64,000 nucleotides of DNA from the NCBI RefSeq assembly GCF_006717075.1, contig NZ_VFQC01000001.1:930001-994000 (forward strand), read 5' to 3'. A program made the translations under genes and the position numbers. The DNA is from Haloactinospora alba. GTDB taxonomy: Bacteria > Actinomycetota > Actinomycetes > Streptosporangiales > Streptosporangiaceae. This document shows positions 44,847 to 54,175 of this stretch, piece after piece (the first letter of the stretch is position 1; each line of letters opens with the position of its first letter). The notes beneath the pieces were generated by a model that was not told the origin of the DNA, did not search any database, and saw nothing but the letters and a program-made list of their open reading frames with translations.

Positions 44847-47726
44847 ATGGTGACAGGTGCTGACCACTCCCGGCTGGCTCCGCTCACCGCCGACGACCCC
44901 CAGCGGCTCGGTGCCTTCCGGCTCATCGGTCGGCTCGGCGCGGGTGGTATGGGCATCGTCTACGCCGGCCGGGACGCCGCCGACTATCCGGCGGCGGTCA
45001 AGATGATCCACCCCCACTACGCCGCGGACGCCGGCTACCGGGAGCGGTTCAACCGGGAGGTCCACCTGGCGCAGCGGGTCCAGGGACGCTGTATAGCCCC
45101 CCTGCTCGCGGCCGACACGGAGGCCGAGCTCCCCTGGCTCGCCGTCGCCTACGTCTCCGGCCCCACCCTGCACTCCTACATGGCGGCGAACGCGCCGCTG
45201 CGCGGCGGCGACCTCACCGGTTTCGCCGCGGGTCTGGCCGAGGCCCTGGCGGCCATCCACCGCGAGGGCATCGTGCACCGTGACCTCAAGCCCGAGAACG
45301 TCATCCTCGCCTCCGACGGGCCGAAAGTCCTGGACTTCGGGATCGCCCAGGCCCTCGACGACGTGTCGATGACCCACACTGACGCCGTGGTGGGCACCCC
45401 CGGATGGATCAGCCCGGAACGCTACGACGGCGAGCGCGCCGGCTTCGCCTCGGACGTGTTCTGCTGGGGCGGGCTGGTCGCCTACGCCGCCAGCGGACGC
45501 GCGCCCTACGGCGCCGGGCCGGTCGACGTACTGCGCTACCGCACCGTCAACGAGGAACCGGACAGCGCCGCTGCGGAACTCCCCACCGCGTTGCGCGGTG
45601 TCGTCCAGCGAGCCCTCAGCCGCTCACCCGCGGACCGTCCGACGGCGGCGGAGGCACTCACCGCCATCACGGGCGAACCCGCCAGCGACCACCCAGCGGG
45701 CGAGAGCGGGCACGAGCACCTCACGCGTGCCGCCACGCGCCTCCTCGACGCCGGATGGTCCGTGACCTCCGCCAGCACCGCCCTTCCCCACCAGCCGCTG
45801 CGTGCCACGACCGCGCAACGCCCCATCACGTTCGCGGGAAACAGCGTGCACACTCCCGCCGAACTCGCCGAACTGTTCCGTACCCATACCCAGCGCGCGG
45901 AGAACTGGCTGTGCGACAACGGTGCGGGCAAGCTGCGCGCCTGGCTGGACGACATCGGAGACACCGCCTTCGACCGGGACTACCTGTCCGGGATAGCTGG
46001 CAGGGAGGCGGCGGCGGTCGCCATAACCGCCTTCCTCGCCGCCCAGCTTCAGGACTCCCCGCCCACCTACCGCGGACACGACGCCAGCGTCAGCGGGCTG
46101 CGTGCCCTCGCGGAGGGCGGTCCGGCCGAGCACCAGGTACTCGCCGAGATCGTCATCAACGAGGTCTCGCTGATCACCGCCGCCCACCGCTGCGAGCACG
46201 CGGAGTGCGACACGCGCTGTGTGCGGTTGGAACGTGTCGGGCACCGAGCCCGTGGTGTCATCGACGGCGCGCTGCTGACCGCGGGGGAACTCGGGTTCCG
46301 GTTGGACCCGACGGAACGCGATCGGGCCGTGGCTCTGGCGGTCGTACTCATCGACGAACCGGCACGGGGGCGCCCGGCGCGTTCGGCGCTGCGCGCATGG
46401 CCCGCGCTCGCCCTGCCGTGGTGGCGCGCGCTGCTCACTGAGGCGCTCACCGCCGATCCCGGCAGCCTCGAGGGGCTACGCGCACTGGTCGCGGTCCAGC
46501 TGCTCGCCCCCGCCGCGCGTGCCGCGGCCGGTCCCCAGTGGCGCCGCCTCCTCAGACCCGGCACGTGGTTCGGACCGGGGGCGCCCCGCGTGTTCGTCCT
46601 GGCGCTGTTGCTGTGGTGCGTCTGCGGCTACGCGTTGGGAACGGTTCTCCGCCTCGCCGCTCCCGGCACCTTCCCCGCCCATCCGCAGGCCCCCGATAAC
46701 TCCCCCGTCGCGACCGGTCTCGTCTACCAGACCGAAATGTGGCCGGCGTACCTGCTGATGGCCCTGGGAACGGCGCTCGCCCCCGTCCGCCTGCGACCGG
46801 CCGCCGTCGTGTACGGCACCTTTGTGACCGTGCCGCTCAGTCTGGTGCCGCCGTACCTGTCCCGTCCGCCGCTACTCGTGCCCGCCATGGTCCGTGACCC
46901 GCTGGTGAGCACCCTCACCGCGATGGGCCAGGGCGCCCTCGTCTGGACCGTGCTGGCGCTCCCCGCCGGGTTCGCGCTCTTCCTCTGGCTGATCATCTCC
47001 ACACTGAGCGCCCGCGTTCCGTGGAGCCCCGCCCGGCCGCTCCTGGCGGAGCACCGTCCGTGGGTGCGTGCTGCCGCCGCTGGTGCGGGCTTGGGGGCAA
47101 CCATCTGGACCCCGGTGTGGGCACTGGTGCTGTTGCTCGGCGGCGCGGAGGGAGAGCTCGCCGGCACCGGACAGACGAGCGTGGCCCAGGCGGAGGCGGC
47201 TCTCACCCTCCTGCTGCTGGCCTCCCTGCTCATGGGAACCGCCGCCTATGCCCTGTGGCGGTTCACCGGTGCCCACCTGCTCTGGATCTCCGCTGTCTGC
47301 GGTGTGTTCCTGATGGAGGTCTTCGCCGGCCACGACCTCGACATGCCCGTCCCGGGAGTGGGGGCGTTGACGTTGTGGCTGGTGAGGCAGGAACCCGATG
47401 CCGCGGGATGGGGTGCGCTACTGTTCCTGTTGCCCGGAGCGTTCGTCCTCGGCGCGTGGCTGAGCGAACGGTTGCGTTACCGGAAGTCCGCACCCGCCCC
47501 CGCAGCGGTCCCACACGGTTACTACGCGCCACAGCCGTACTGGGGCCAGGCCACGCCGTACCCCGGCCACGGCGGACAACAGTACGGCCACACCCCGCCG
47601 CCGCCCGGTGCCGCGGCCCCGCCGGCGCCCCCCACACGGGCGGGAGCGCCGACACAGGCCCCACCGAGTGGGCAGGCGCCGACCCGGGTGGACCCCGGGG
47701 AGGGGGACACGTCGGTCCAGGGGTGA
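44847..47726 (+). CDS. serine/threonine protein kinase with multi-pass membrane C-terminal half
   Basis: A 959-residue protein. Kinase, ~25-280: glycine loop GRLGAGGMGIVYAG, lysine in AAVKMIH, HRDLKPENVI, LDFGIA, GTPGWISPE. Residues ~330-560 are an unrecognised helical region with a Cys/His cluster (HRCEHAECDTRC). From ~575 to 880 there are about eight hydrophobic segments, then a Tyr/Gly/Pro/Gln-rich tail. Typical bacterial kinases have one helix, so this is unusual. CCAGGAGAC precedes ATG 44847. Substrates unknown. Confidence 0.88.
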   Translation: MVTGADHSRLAPLTADDPQRLGAFRLIGRLGAGGMGIVYAGRDAADYPAAVKMIHPHYAADAGYRERFNREVHLAQRVQGRCIAPLLAADTEAELPWLAVAYVSGPTLHSYMAANAPLRGGDLTGFAAGLAEALAAIHREGIVHRDLKPENVILASDGPKVLDFGIAQALDDVSMTHTDAVVGTPGWISPERYDGERAGFASDVFCWGGLVAYAASGRAPYGAGPVDVLRYRTVNEEPDSAAAELPTALRGVVQRALSRSPADRPTAAEALTAITGEPASDHPAGESGHEHLTRAATRLLDAGWSVTSASTALPHQPLRATTAQRPITFAGNSVHTPAELAELFRTHTQRAENWLCDNGAGKLRAWLDDIGDTAFDRDYLSGIAGREAAAVAITAFLAAQLQDSPPTYRGHDASVSGLRALAEGGPAEHQVLAEIVINEVSLITAAHRCEHAECDTRCVRLERVGHRARGVIDGALLTAGELGFRLDPTERDRAVALAVVLIDEPARGRPARSALRAWPALALPWWRALLTEALTADPGSLEGLRALVAVQLLAPAARAAAGPQWRRLLRPGTWFGPGAPRVFVLALLLWCVCGYALGTVLRLAAPGTFPAHPQAPDNSPVATGLVYQTEMWPAYLLMALGTALAPVRLRPAAVVYGTFVTVPLSLVPPYLSRPPLLVPAMVRDPLVSTLTAMGQGALVWTVLALPAGFALFLWLIISTLSARVPWSPARPLLAEHRPWVRAAAAGAGLGATIWTPVWALVLLLGGAEGELAGTGQTSVAQAEAALTLLLLASLLMGTAAYALWRFTGAHLLWISAVCGVFLMEVFAGHDLDMPVPGVGALTLWLVRQEPDAAGWGALLFLLPGAFVLGAWLSERLRYRKSAPAPAAVPHGYYAPQPYWGQATPYPGHGGQQYGHTPPPPGAAAPPAPPTRAGAPTQAPPSGQAPTRVDPGEGDTSVQG

Positions 47727-48049
47727 GAAGGCCGCGCCGTGTCCCACGTGTTCGGGAGCGCGGTAGAGCGTTGATACTGGGGAGGGCGCGTCGGGTGCCC
47801 GAGCGCGTCCGTCCGGCCAGGAGCGCTTCTTCGGGACTCCGGTCAGGGAACCCCGCGGACGCTCGTACCGCGGGCGGGCGGGAGTCCACACCGGCACGTT
47901 CCGGCCCCGCCACCGCTTCCGGCGCGGTCGGGGAGGCCGGCCCCGTGGTCGCCTGCCACGTCGTGCGGACGGCCACATCCACACCACGAGAAAGGAGAAC
48001 GACGCGCTCTCCCTTCCACCCGACGGGTGGGGTCCGCGTCGACCGTTCC
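47727..48049 (+). other. 323-bp gap between kinase and DUF3046 gene
   Basis: No gene seen. GAAAGGAGAAC near 47990-48000 looks like a ribosome site but no start codon follows at the right distance. TTGATACT (47770-47777) might be part of a promoter. Otherwise GC-rich and featureless. Confidence 0.35.
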
Positions 48050-48244
48050 ATGAGACTCTCCCAGTTCTGGCAGCGCATGCACGAGCAGTTCGGTGAGACC
48101 TACGCCGAGAGCCTCGCCCGCGACCATGTGTTCGAGGAACTCGGGTCGCGCACGGTCCAGCAGGCACTCGCGGAGGGAGTGAGCGTCAAGGAGGTGTGGC
48201 GGGCGGTGTGCGACACCTTCGACCTGCCGCCGACACTCCGGTGA
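48050..48244 (+). CDS. DUF3046 protein
   Basis: A 64-residue protein of the DUF3046 family, found just upstream of recA in actinobacteria. Family pattern MRLSQFWQRMHEQFGETYAE then ARDHVFEELGSRTVQQAL and VKEVWRAVCDTFDLP is complete. Acidic and helical. Function unknown; a link to DNA repair is only inferred from position. ATG 48050 has a weak ribosome site. Confidence 0.88.
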   Translation: MRLSQFWQRMHEQFGETYAESLARDHVFEELGSRTVQQALAEGVSVKEVWRAVCDTFDLPPTLR

Positions 48245-48285
48245 GACGTTTCGTACTGTCTCGCCTCCGTTCGGGACCCGGCAGT

Positions 48286-48307
48286 CGAACAGAAGTTCGG
48301 GTATGCT
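48286..48307 (+). promoter_or_regulatory. recA promoter with LexA (SOS) box
   Basis: CGAACAGAAGTTCG (48286-48299) matches the actinobacterial LexA box CGAAC-N4-GTTCG perfectly. A -10-like TATGCT (48302-48307) follows at once, so LexA would block polymerase. The mRNA leader to GTG 48493 would be ~180 nt. Confidence 0.8.
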
Positions 48308-48492
48308 GGTAGTGCGCTCGGGATGCTGGTGCGCGCCGGGGACGTCCGACGCGCGTGGCTTCCGGTCCGACCGTGTGCCGGGAGAGGGCGTCCGTCTTGT
48401 CCCCAGGCGGCGGTCCGCGTCGCGAAATGTCGCCACCACCGCGTAGCGTCATCTCCGGAATGAAGAAGACACCGTCCCAACAGGGGTTCCCC

Positions 48493-49689
48493 GTGGCTGC
48501 TGCTGATCAAGAGAAGGCTCTAGAAACCGCGCTCGCCCAGATCGAGCGACAGTTCGGCAAGGGCTCTGTCATGCGCCTCGGTGATGACGACCGTCCTCCG
48601 GTGGAGTCCATCCCCACAGGCTCGATCTCGCTGGACGTCGCCCTGGGGATCGGCGGTATCCCGCGGGGAAGGGTCGTGGAGGTGTTCGGCCCCGAGTCCT
48701 CGGGCAAGACGAGCGTCGCGCTGCACGCCGTCGCCAACGCCCAGAAGCAGGGAGGGATCGCCGCTTTCGTCGACGCGGAGCACGCCCTCGACCCGGACTA
48801 CGCGAAGAAGATCGGTGTCAACACCGACGACCTGTTGCTGGCCCAACCCGACACCGGTGAGCAGGCACTGGAGATCGCCGACATGCTGATCAGGTCGGGT
48901 GCCGTGTCCATCCTCGTCGTCGACTCCGTCGCGGCACTGGTTCCGCGCGCGGAGATCGAGGGCGAGATGGGGGACAGCCACGTGGGACTGCAGGCCCGCC
49001 TGATGTCCCAGGCACTGCGCAAGATCGCGGGCGTGCTCAGCCAGACCGGGACGACCGCGATCTTCATCAACCAGCTTCGGGAGAAGGTCGGTGTCATGTT
49101 CGGGAGCCCGGAGACCACGACCGGTGGCCGGGCACTGAAGTTCTACTCCTCCGTCCGCCTGGACGTGCGCAGGATCGAGACCCTGAAGGACGGCCAGGAG
49201 TCCGTCGGTAACCGGACCCGGGTGAAGGTCGTGAAGAACAAGATAGCCCCGCCGTTCAAACAGGCGGAGTTCGACATCCTCTACGGGATCGGGATCTCCC
49301 GGGAGGGCGGGCTGATCGACCTCGGCGTGGAACAGGGGATCGTGCGCAAGTCGGGGGCCTGGTACACCTACGAAGGAACCCAGTTGGGCCAGGGCAAGGA
49401 GAACGCGCGGAACTTCCTGGGCCAGAACGCCGACATGGCCAACGAGATCGAGAAGAAGATCAGGGAGAAACTGGGCGTGCGTTCCCCCGGCGACAACAGC
49501 TCCGGCGCCAGCGGCGCTGCGGGGGAGAGCAAGGAGACCGAGGACTCCGGCAAGGACACCGGTACCGGCGGCAAGGGGACCGGCGCGGGGAAGGAAACCA
49601 GCGCCAAGAGCGGTAGTACCGGTTCGGGCGCGGCCGCGACAAAGCGCACCACCAAGGGGAAAGCGACCTCCTCCTCCGCTGATGAGTGA
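48493..49689 (+). CDS. recA: recombinase RecA
   Basis: A 398-residue RecA for strand exchange and LexA cleavage. Walker [10 protein letters not shown] (66-74), [28 protein letters not shown] and [19 protein letters not shown] are all standard. I chose GTG 48493 because it gives the normal N-terminus [22 protein letters not shown] 48460 would add 11 residues. The last ~70 residues are an unusual Gly/Ser/Thr/Lys-rich tail instead of a short acidic one. It overlaps recX by 8 nt. Confidence 0.98.
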   Translation: MAAADQEKALETALAQIERQFGKGSVMRLGDDDRPPVESIPTGSISLDVALGIGGIPRGRVVEVFGPESSGKTSVALHAVANAQKQGGIAAFVDAEHALDPDYAKKIGVNTDDLLLAQPDTGEQALEIADMLIRSGAVSILVVDSVAALVPRAEIEGEMGDSHVGLQARLMSQALRKIAGVLSQTGTTAIFINQLREKVGVMFGSPETTTGGRALKFYSSVRLDVRRIETLKDGQESVGNRTRVKVVKNKIAPPFKQAEFDILYGIGISREGGLIDLGVEQGIVRKSGAWYTYEGTQLGQGKENARNFLGQNADMANEIEKKIREKLGVRSPGDNSSGASGAAGESKETEDSGKDTGTGGKGTGAGKETSAKSGSTGSGAAATKRTTKGKATSSSADE

Positions 49690-50251
49690 CGGGCGGCCAA
49701 CCCAGGACACGTCCGTTCCGGAGGCCCGAGCCCACGAGTCCGAGAGCCCGGAGGGCAGAGCACGCGCTCTCTGCCTGCGGCTTCTCGCCACAGCCCCCCG
49801 GACCCGGGCGCAGCTGGAACGCGCACTGCGGCGCCACGGGACCGACGAGAGTGTCATCGACACGGTCCTGGAGCGTTTCGATGCCGCAGGGGTGGTTGAC
49901 GACGCCGCGTTCGCCGACGCGTGGGTCGAGTCCCGCCACACCGGTCGCGGGCTGGGACGCGCGGCGCTCACGGCCGAACTACGGGAACGCGGCGTTGACG
50001 AGGAGACGATCCAACAGGCCGTCGAGGACCTCGACCCGGACCAGGAGGAGGCGACCGCGCGGGAGCTGGTGCGGCGCAAGCTCCGTTCCACCCGCGGGAA
50101 AGCGGTCAGTGTTCGCCTGCGCCGCACCATGGGGATGCTGGAACGCAAGGGGTACCCGGCCGGACTGTCCTACCGTTTGGCCCGGGAGGAACTGGAAGCC
50201 GAGGGCGCGGACGTCGATCTTCCCGAGCCCGACACCACCGCGTTCGAGTAG
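49682..50251 (+). CDS. recX: RecA regulator RecX
   Basis: A 189-residue RecX of three-helix repeats. [46 protein letters not shown] and [16 protein letters not shown] cover the repeats (the first given here spans several helices). It binds RecA filaments and limits activity. ATG overlaps the recA end by 8 nt, tying expression to SOS. Confidence 0.94.
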   Translation: MSDGRPTQDTSVPEARAHESESPEGRARALCLRLLATAPRTRAQLERALRRHGTDESVIDTVLERFDAAGVVDDAAFADAWVESRHTGRGLGRAALTAELRERGVDEETIQQAVEDLDPDQEEATARELVRRKLRSTRGKAVSVRLRRTMGMLERKGYPAGLSYRLAREELEAEGADVDLPEPDTTAFE

Positions 50252-50259
50252 GGCTACTC
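50246..50259. terminator. palindrome containing the recX and S9 peptidase stops
   Basis: GAGTAG-GG-CTACTC: 6-bp arms holding the TAG stop of recX and the TAG stop of the convergent peptidase gene, which are 2 nt apart. A tight loop makes it a weak terminator alone. Confidence 0.35.
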
Positions 50260-52296
50260 CTTCTCCTCCGTTGCTTCCTCTGCTTCCTCTGTCTCCTCGG
50301 TGTCCTGCGGTTCGGAGCCGGTCCCACGGCCGCCTCCGGATACCAGTTCGATCTCCGGGACTCCCGCCGGGGCGAAACCGAAGATCCTGCCGTAGAAAGC
50401 GAGCTCGGCCTCCAGTGCGCGCTGCTGCGACTCCGCCGCGCGGAACCCGTGCCCCTCGCCCTCGAATTCGAGGTGAGCGTGGCTCAGCCCTTGTTCGGTG
50501 AGCGCGGCGGCGAACTCGGCGGCCTGCGGCGGTGGAACAACCGGGTCTTGGGTGCCCTGCAGCAGTAGTACCGGTGCCTGGATGTTGTCGGCCTGGTTGA
50601 TCGGGGACCGCTCGCGGTAGGTGGCCTCGTAGCCGGGGAGCGGGCCGATGAGCGAGTCGAGGAACCGCGACTCGAAGTCGTGGGTTTCCTCGGACAGCCG
50701 CACCAGGTCGGTGACGCCGAACACGGAGACCCCGCAGGCGAACGTGTCCCGGGTGAGGGCGCTCAGCGTGGTGAACCCTCCGGCGCTCGCGCCGCGGATC
50801 GCCAACCGCTGCGGGTCAGCGGTCCCGTCATCCACCAGGGACTGGACCACGGAGACGGCGTCCTCGACATCGATCACGCCCCACTGGCGCTGCAGCCTTT
50901 CGCGGTACGTGCGGCCGTAGCCGGTGGAACCGCTGTAGTTGACGTCCACGATGCCGAGGCCGCGGCTGGTGAAGTACGCCTTGGCGAGGTCCAGCTCGGT
51001 GCCGGAGCAGCCGACGGGGCCACCGTGCACCCACACGATGTAGGGAGCGGGGCCGGTGCCGGTCGCCGCGGGGTTGGTGGGCGGGTAGACGTTGGCGTGT
51101 ACCGCTCCGCCGTAACGCCCGTTGACCGAGACAGTGCGCGGTTCCGGCACGTAGTTGCTGTCGGGCAGGTCGTCCTGCGAGCGCCGGAGGGTCTGGGTGT
51201 GCCCGGTGTCGGGGTCGAGCTGCACGAGCCGTTGTGGCGTGTCGGCGGCGGCCGCCACCCCCACCACCGTGTTCCGGTCGCTGGCCAGCGCCTGCCAGCT
51301 CGTCAACGGGGTGCTCACCGCCTCCAGCTCGGCACTCTTCGGGTCGTACACGCCGACGGAGAGGTCCGCGTGGCCGTACAGGGTGACCACACGGCCGTCG
51401 TCGAGGAGCTGATAGGGCTGCATCCCGAGGGTGAACCCTCCGCAGAACTCCTTCTCCGCGGGGTAGAGCGCGAAAGCCGGCCCCGTGAGGCCGATCTGGT
51501 AGAGGTTCCACCAGCCCGGCCAGTCGGAGAGGAAGAGCAGCGACGACTCGTCCTGCCACATGGGGGCGAGCACGGATTCGCCCACGCCGCCCTTGAGGGT
51601 GTAGACGCCGGTGACACCGCTCTCCGAGAGGGTGCCCGCCCGCAGCTCGGTTCCGTCCCACGGCATCCGGGGGTGGTTCCACGAGATCCAGGCGAGGTGC
51701 TGACCGTCCGGGGAGGGGGTCGGAGAGGCGAAGAAGTCCGCGTCGGTGACCAGTTCGCGGACCGCCTCCGGCGTGTCGGCGGCTCCGGAGAGCGGTACGG
51801 AGACGATGGCGCGGCTCGGCCCGTCCTCGGATCCGTGCTGCTCCCGGACACAGATGACATGTCCGCCGTCATTGGTGAGCGTCATGTCGGCGTACCGCAG
51901 CGCAGCGTCCGCGGACGGTTCGGGGGTGAGCGGCTTGGGGGTGTCCCCGCCCTCCGCCAGGAAGTACAGGCGCTGGTCGTCGAGGTTGGCGAAGACGATT
52001 CCCGGCCGGGAGCCCTCCCCGCCCTCCTGGCGCGGAACCGGGACGTAGGAGCGCCCACCGTACTCGTGCACGCGCGTGCGAGCGTTCCACGGAGCGGCGA
52101 GTAACTCGGTGACGCTGCCGTCGGAGTCCCTGCGCATGATGGTGTTGCGTCCGTCCTCCTCCGGACGGGACTCCTCCCACCAGATCCTCTCCCCGACGAC
52201 ACTGGGGAAGCCCAGCCGTCGTTCACCTCTGGTGACATCATTCGCTGCGATCGGCGATGGCCAGGCGCCATAGGAGGCCGTCACACGGTCTGTCAT
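50254..52296 (-). CDS. S9 family prolyl oligopeptidase-like serine peptidase
   Basis: A 680-residue protein. An N-terminal beta-propeller (~residues 20-410) is followed by an alpha/beta hydrolase. The nucleophile is Ser in IRGASAGGFTTL, the acid lies in QGTQDPVVP and the His in EGEGHGF. No signal peptide: cytoplasmic peptide degradation is likely. The C-terminal tail is acidic (EETEEAEEATEEKE). ATG 52296 is 6 nt after TAAAGT; a TTG two codons upstream is possible. Confidence 0.92.
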   Translation of the reverse strand: MTDRVTASYGAWPSPIAANDVTRGERRLGFPSVVGERIWWEESRPEEDGRNTIMRRDSDGSVTELLAAPWNARTRVHEYGGRSYVPVPRQEGGEGSRPGIVFANLDDQRLYFLAEGGDTPKPLTPEPSADAALRYADMTLTNDGGHVICVREQHGSEDGPSRAIVSVPLSGAADTPEAVRELVTDADFFASPTPSPDGQHLAWISWNHPRMPWDGTELRAGTLSESGVTGVYTLKGGVGESVLAPMWQDESSLLFLSDWPGWWNLYQIGLTGPAFALYPAEKEFCGGFTLGMQPYQLLDDGRVVTLYGHADLSVGVYDPKSAELEAVSTPLTSWQALASDRNTVVGVAAAADTPQRLVQLDPDTGHTQTLRRSQDDLPDSNYVPEPRTVSVNGRYGGAVHANVYPPTNPAATGTGPAPYIVWVHGGPVGCSGTELDLAKAYFTSRGLGIVDVNYSGSTGYGRTYRERLQRQWGVIDVEDAVSVVQSLVDDGTADPQRLAIRGASAGGFTTLSALTRDTFACGVSVFGVTDLVRLSEETHDFESRFLDSLIGPLPGYEATYRERSPINQADNIQAPVLLLQGTQDPVVPPPQAAEFAAALTEQGLSHAHLEFEGEGHGFRAAESQQRALEAELAFYGRIFGFAPAGVPEIELVSGGGRGTGSEPQDTEETEEAEEATEEKE

Positions 52297-52302
52297 GGTC
52301 AA

Positions 52303-52308
52303 ACTTTA
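52303..52308 (-). promoter_or_regulatory. -10-like hexamer for leaderless S9 peptidase gene
   Basis: TAAAGT on the minus strand ends 6 nt before ATG 52296. Together with the lack of a ribosome site this predicts a leaderless mRNA. Confidence 0.45.
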
Positions 52309-52604
52309 CAAATGCGGGGGCAATGAAACGACATTTCGACCTTAGTGGTCCGAGGGCTGTGGAACGACGCGCGGCAGCGTCCCTCTACTGGGCTGCGACC
52401 GGCCCGACCCGCTGGTGCGACCGGCCCGCAGCGGCCTGTTCCGCCCGGATGCATCGTTCCGTAGTTGTGATCGGGGGACGGGTCGGCAGTGTAGCGGTTG
52501 GCTGCGTATAGTCCCGCCAAAAACGCGACGCGTTCTACGCGGTTCCTTCGACCCTTCGGTACACCGCCGAAGAGCAGTGAGACACCGAGGAGGATGCTCA
52601 CCGT
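52309..52604 (+). promoter_or_regulatory. TRAP operon control region
   Basis: The gap from the peptidase start (52297) to the TAXI gene is 308 bp and holds no gene. TATAGT (52507-52512) is a good -10 without a clear -35. AACGCG-A-CGCGTT (52522-52534), a perfect palindrome, follows where +1 would be: an operator candidate. CTTCGG and CCGAAG near 52554-52572 form a second small repeat. GAGGAGG (52587-52593) is the ribosome site, 11 nt before the ATG. Confidence 0.5.
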
Positions 52605-53588
52605 ATGAGAACCGGAAACACGACCATGCGCGCGCCGGGCGCGCTCGCCCTGGCGGCAGTGGGAGTGCTCGTACTCGCCGGCTGCGGCGCCGGCGGCAAC
52701 AACATGACGCTGGCTACGGGCTCGACCGGCGGTACCTACTACCCCCTGGGCGGTGAGATCGCCCAGCTGTGGTCGGACAACATCGACGACGTGAACGTGA
52801 GCACGCAGGCCACCGGAGCCTCGGTGGAGAACCTGCGCCTGTTGGACAACGGCGAGAACGAGCTCATCCTGGCAATCAACGGGGTGGCGGCGAACGCGGC
52901 CAACGGGGAGTCGGACTTCGCTGACGAGCCGCTTGCCAACCCGGACGACGTGACCCTCCTCGGCAACGTGTACCCCGAGGTGCTGCAAATCGTCGCCACC
53001 GAGGACTCCGGCATCGAGTCAGTCGCGGACCTGAAGGGCAAGCGGGTGGACATGGGGCCGCCGGGAAGCGGTACCGAGGTCGCCGCACGGCAGCTCCTGG
53101 AGTCCCAGGGATGGGACCCGGAAAGCGACGTCGAGGCGTTCAACAGCACCTTCGAGGAAGCGACCACGAAGCTCAGCGACGGTCAGGTCGACGCCGCGGT
53201 CGCGATCCTCGCTGTTCCGGCGGCCAGCATCGAACAGGTCGCCACCGGCGGAACCGACATCACCATGGTCGAGATCGCCGGGGAGGAAGCGGACCAGCTC
53301 ATGGAGGACAACCCCAGTTACTCCACGATGGAGATACCGGAGGGCACCTACCAGGGGCAGGACCAACCGGTCCAGACGCTGACGAACTGGGCGTCGCTGT
53401 ACTCCACGAGCGACCTCGACGAGGAGGTCGCCCACGACCTCGTGCAGGAGATGTACGAGGGGGCGGACGACATCGGCCATGACGTCGGTGACCAGCTGGA
53501 CGCGGAGACCGCCACCGAGAGCCGGGGGCCGACCGACCTGCACCCGGGTGCCGAGCGCTACTACGAGGAAGCGGGCGTTCTGGACTGA
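52605..53588 (+). CDS. TAXI-family TRAP transporter solute-binding lipoprotein
   Basis: A 327-residue binding protein. The lipobox LVLAGC is near residue 28. The mature start MTLATGSTGGTYYPLGGEIA is the TAXI hallmark; VADLKGKRVDMGPPGSGTEV follows. It delivers a carboxylate (glutamate-like or other organic acid) to the fused permease encoded two genes on. ATG 52605 is preceded by GAGGAGG; ATG 52626 is an alternative. Confidence 0.93.
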   Translation: MRTGNTTMRAPGALALAAVGVLVLAGCGAGGNNMTLATGSTGGTYYPLGGEIAQLWSDNIDDVNVSTQATGASVENLRLLDNGENELILAINGVAANAANGESDFADEPLANPDDVTLLGNVYPEVLQIVATEDSGIESVADLKGKRVDMGPPGSGTEVAARQLLESQGWDPESDVEAFNSTFEEATTKLSDGQVDAAVAILAVPAASIEQVATGGTDITMVEIAGEEADQLMEDNPSYSTMEIPEGTYQGQDQPVQTLTNWASLYSTSDLDEEVAHDLVQEMYEGADDIGHDVGDQLDAETATESRGPTDLHPGAERYYEEAGVLD

Positions 53589-53590
53589 GG

Positions 53591-54130
53591 GTGTCCGGAA
53601 TCCGGCGGTGCTCCCCGAGACAACGGGTGCACCGCCGCACAACCTGCGCGGTCCTCGCGCTGGTGGCCGCGTTCCTCGGAGCCAGCGGCGACGCCGGAAC
53701 CCACGGGGCGCGTTTCGTGGTCGTGGAGGCCGCGACGGGAGCCGTCGCGTTGTCCCGCCCGGTGGACGACGGGCAGCAGGTACGCCTGGAACACACCCAC
53801 TCGGTGACGAAACGTCCCGTGACCACGGTGTTCTCGCTCGACAGCACGGCCGGGCTCGCGATGCGGGAGATGAGGTTCGACACCTTCGGGGCCAACCTGC
53901 CGGTCGGGCCGGAGCGTATCGGGGAGGAGACGACGACGTTCCTGCGCGGGGAGGACGAGTACCGGGTCCTCCACCACGACCGTCCCCTCGGGGCAGTGCG
54001 GCTCATGGTGGGCGGGCCGGAGGTGGACCACACAGTGACCCTTCCCGGCGGCGAACGGGTGCGGCTGCTTGAGCTCGTCGCTTCGGGAACGTCGGTCACA
54101 CTGGCGGTGCAGGCTCCCACGCCCCGGTGA
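53591..54130 (+). CDS. DUF1850 protein of the TRAP operon
   Basis: A 179-residue protein with one N-terminal hydrophobic segment (CAVLALVAAFLGASGDAG) and a beta-rich part: RFVVVEAATGAVALSRPV, VRLEHTHSVTKRPVTTVF. This is DUF1850, regularly found between TAXI binding protein and TRAP permease genes. GTG 53591 is 2 nt after the previous stop. Function unknown; an envelope accessory role is inferred. Confidence 0.82.
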   Translation: MSGIRRCSPRQRVHRRTTCAVLALVAAFLGASGDAGTHGARFVVVEAATGAVALSRPVDDGQQVRLEHTHSVTKRPVTTVFSLDSTAGLAMREMRFDTFGANLPVGPERIGEETTTFLRGEDEYRVLHHDRPLGAVRLMVGGPEVDHTVTLPGGERVRLLELVASGTSVTLAVQAPTPR

Positions 54131-54175
54131 GGAAACCGCCGCGGTTCGGAGCCGACGACGACAAGGAAAGGTGCC

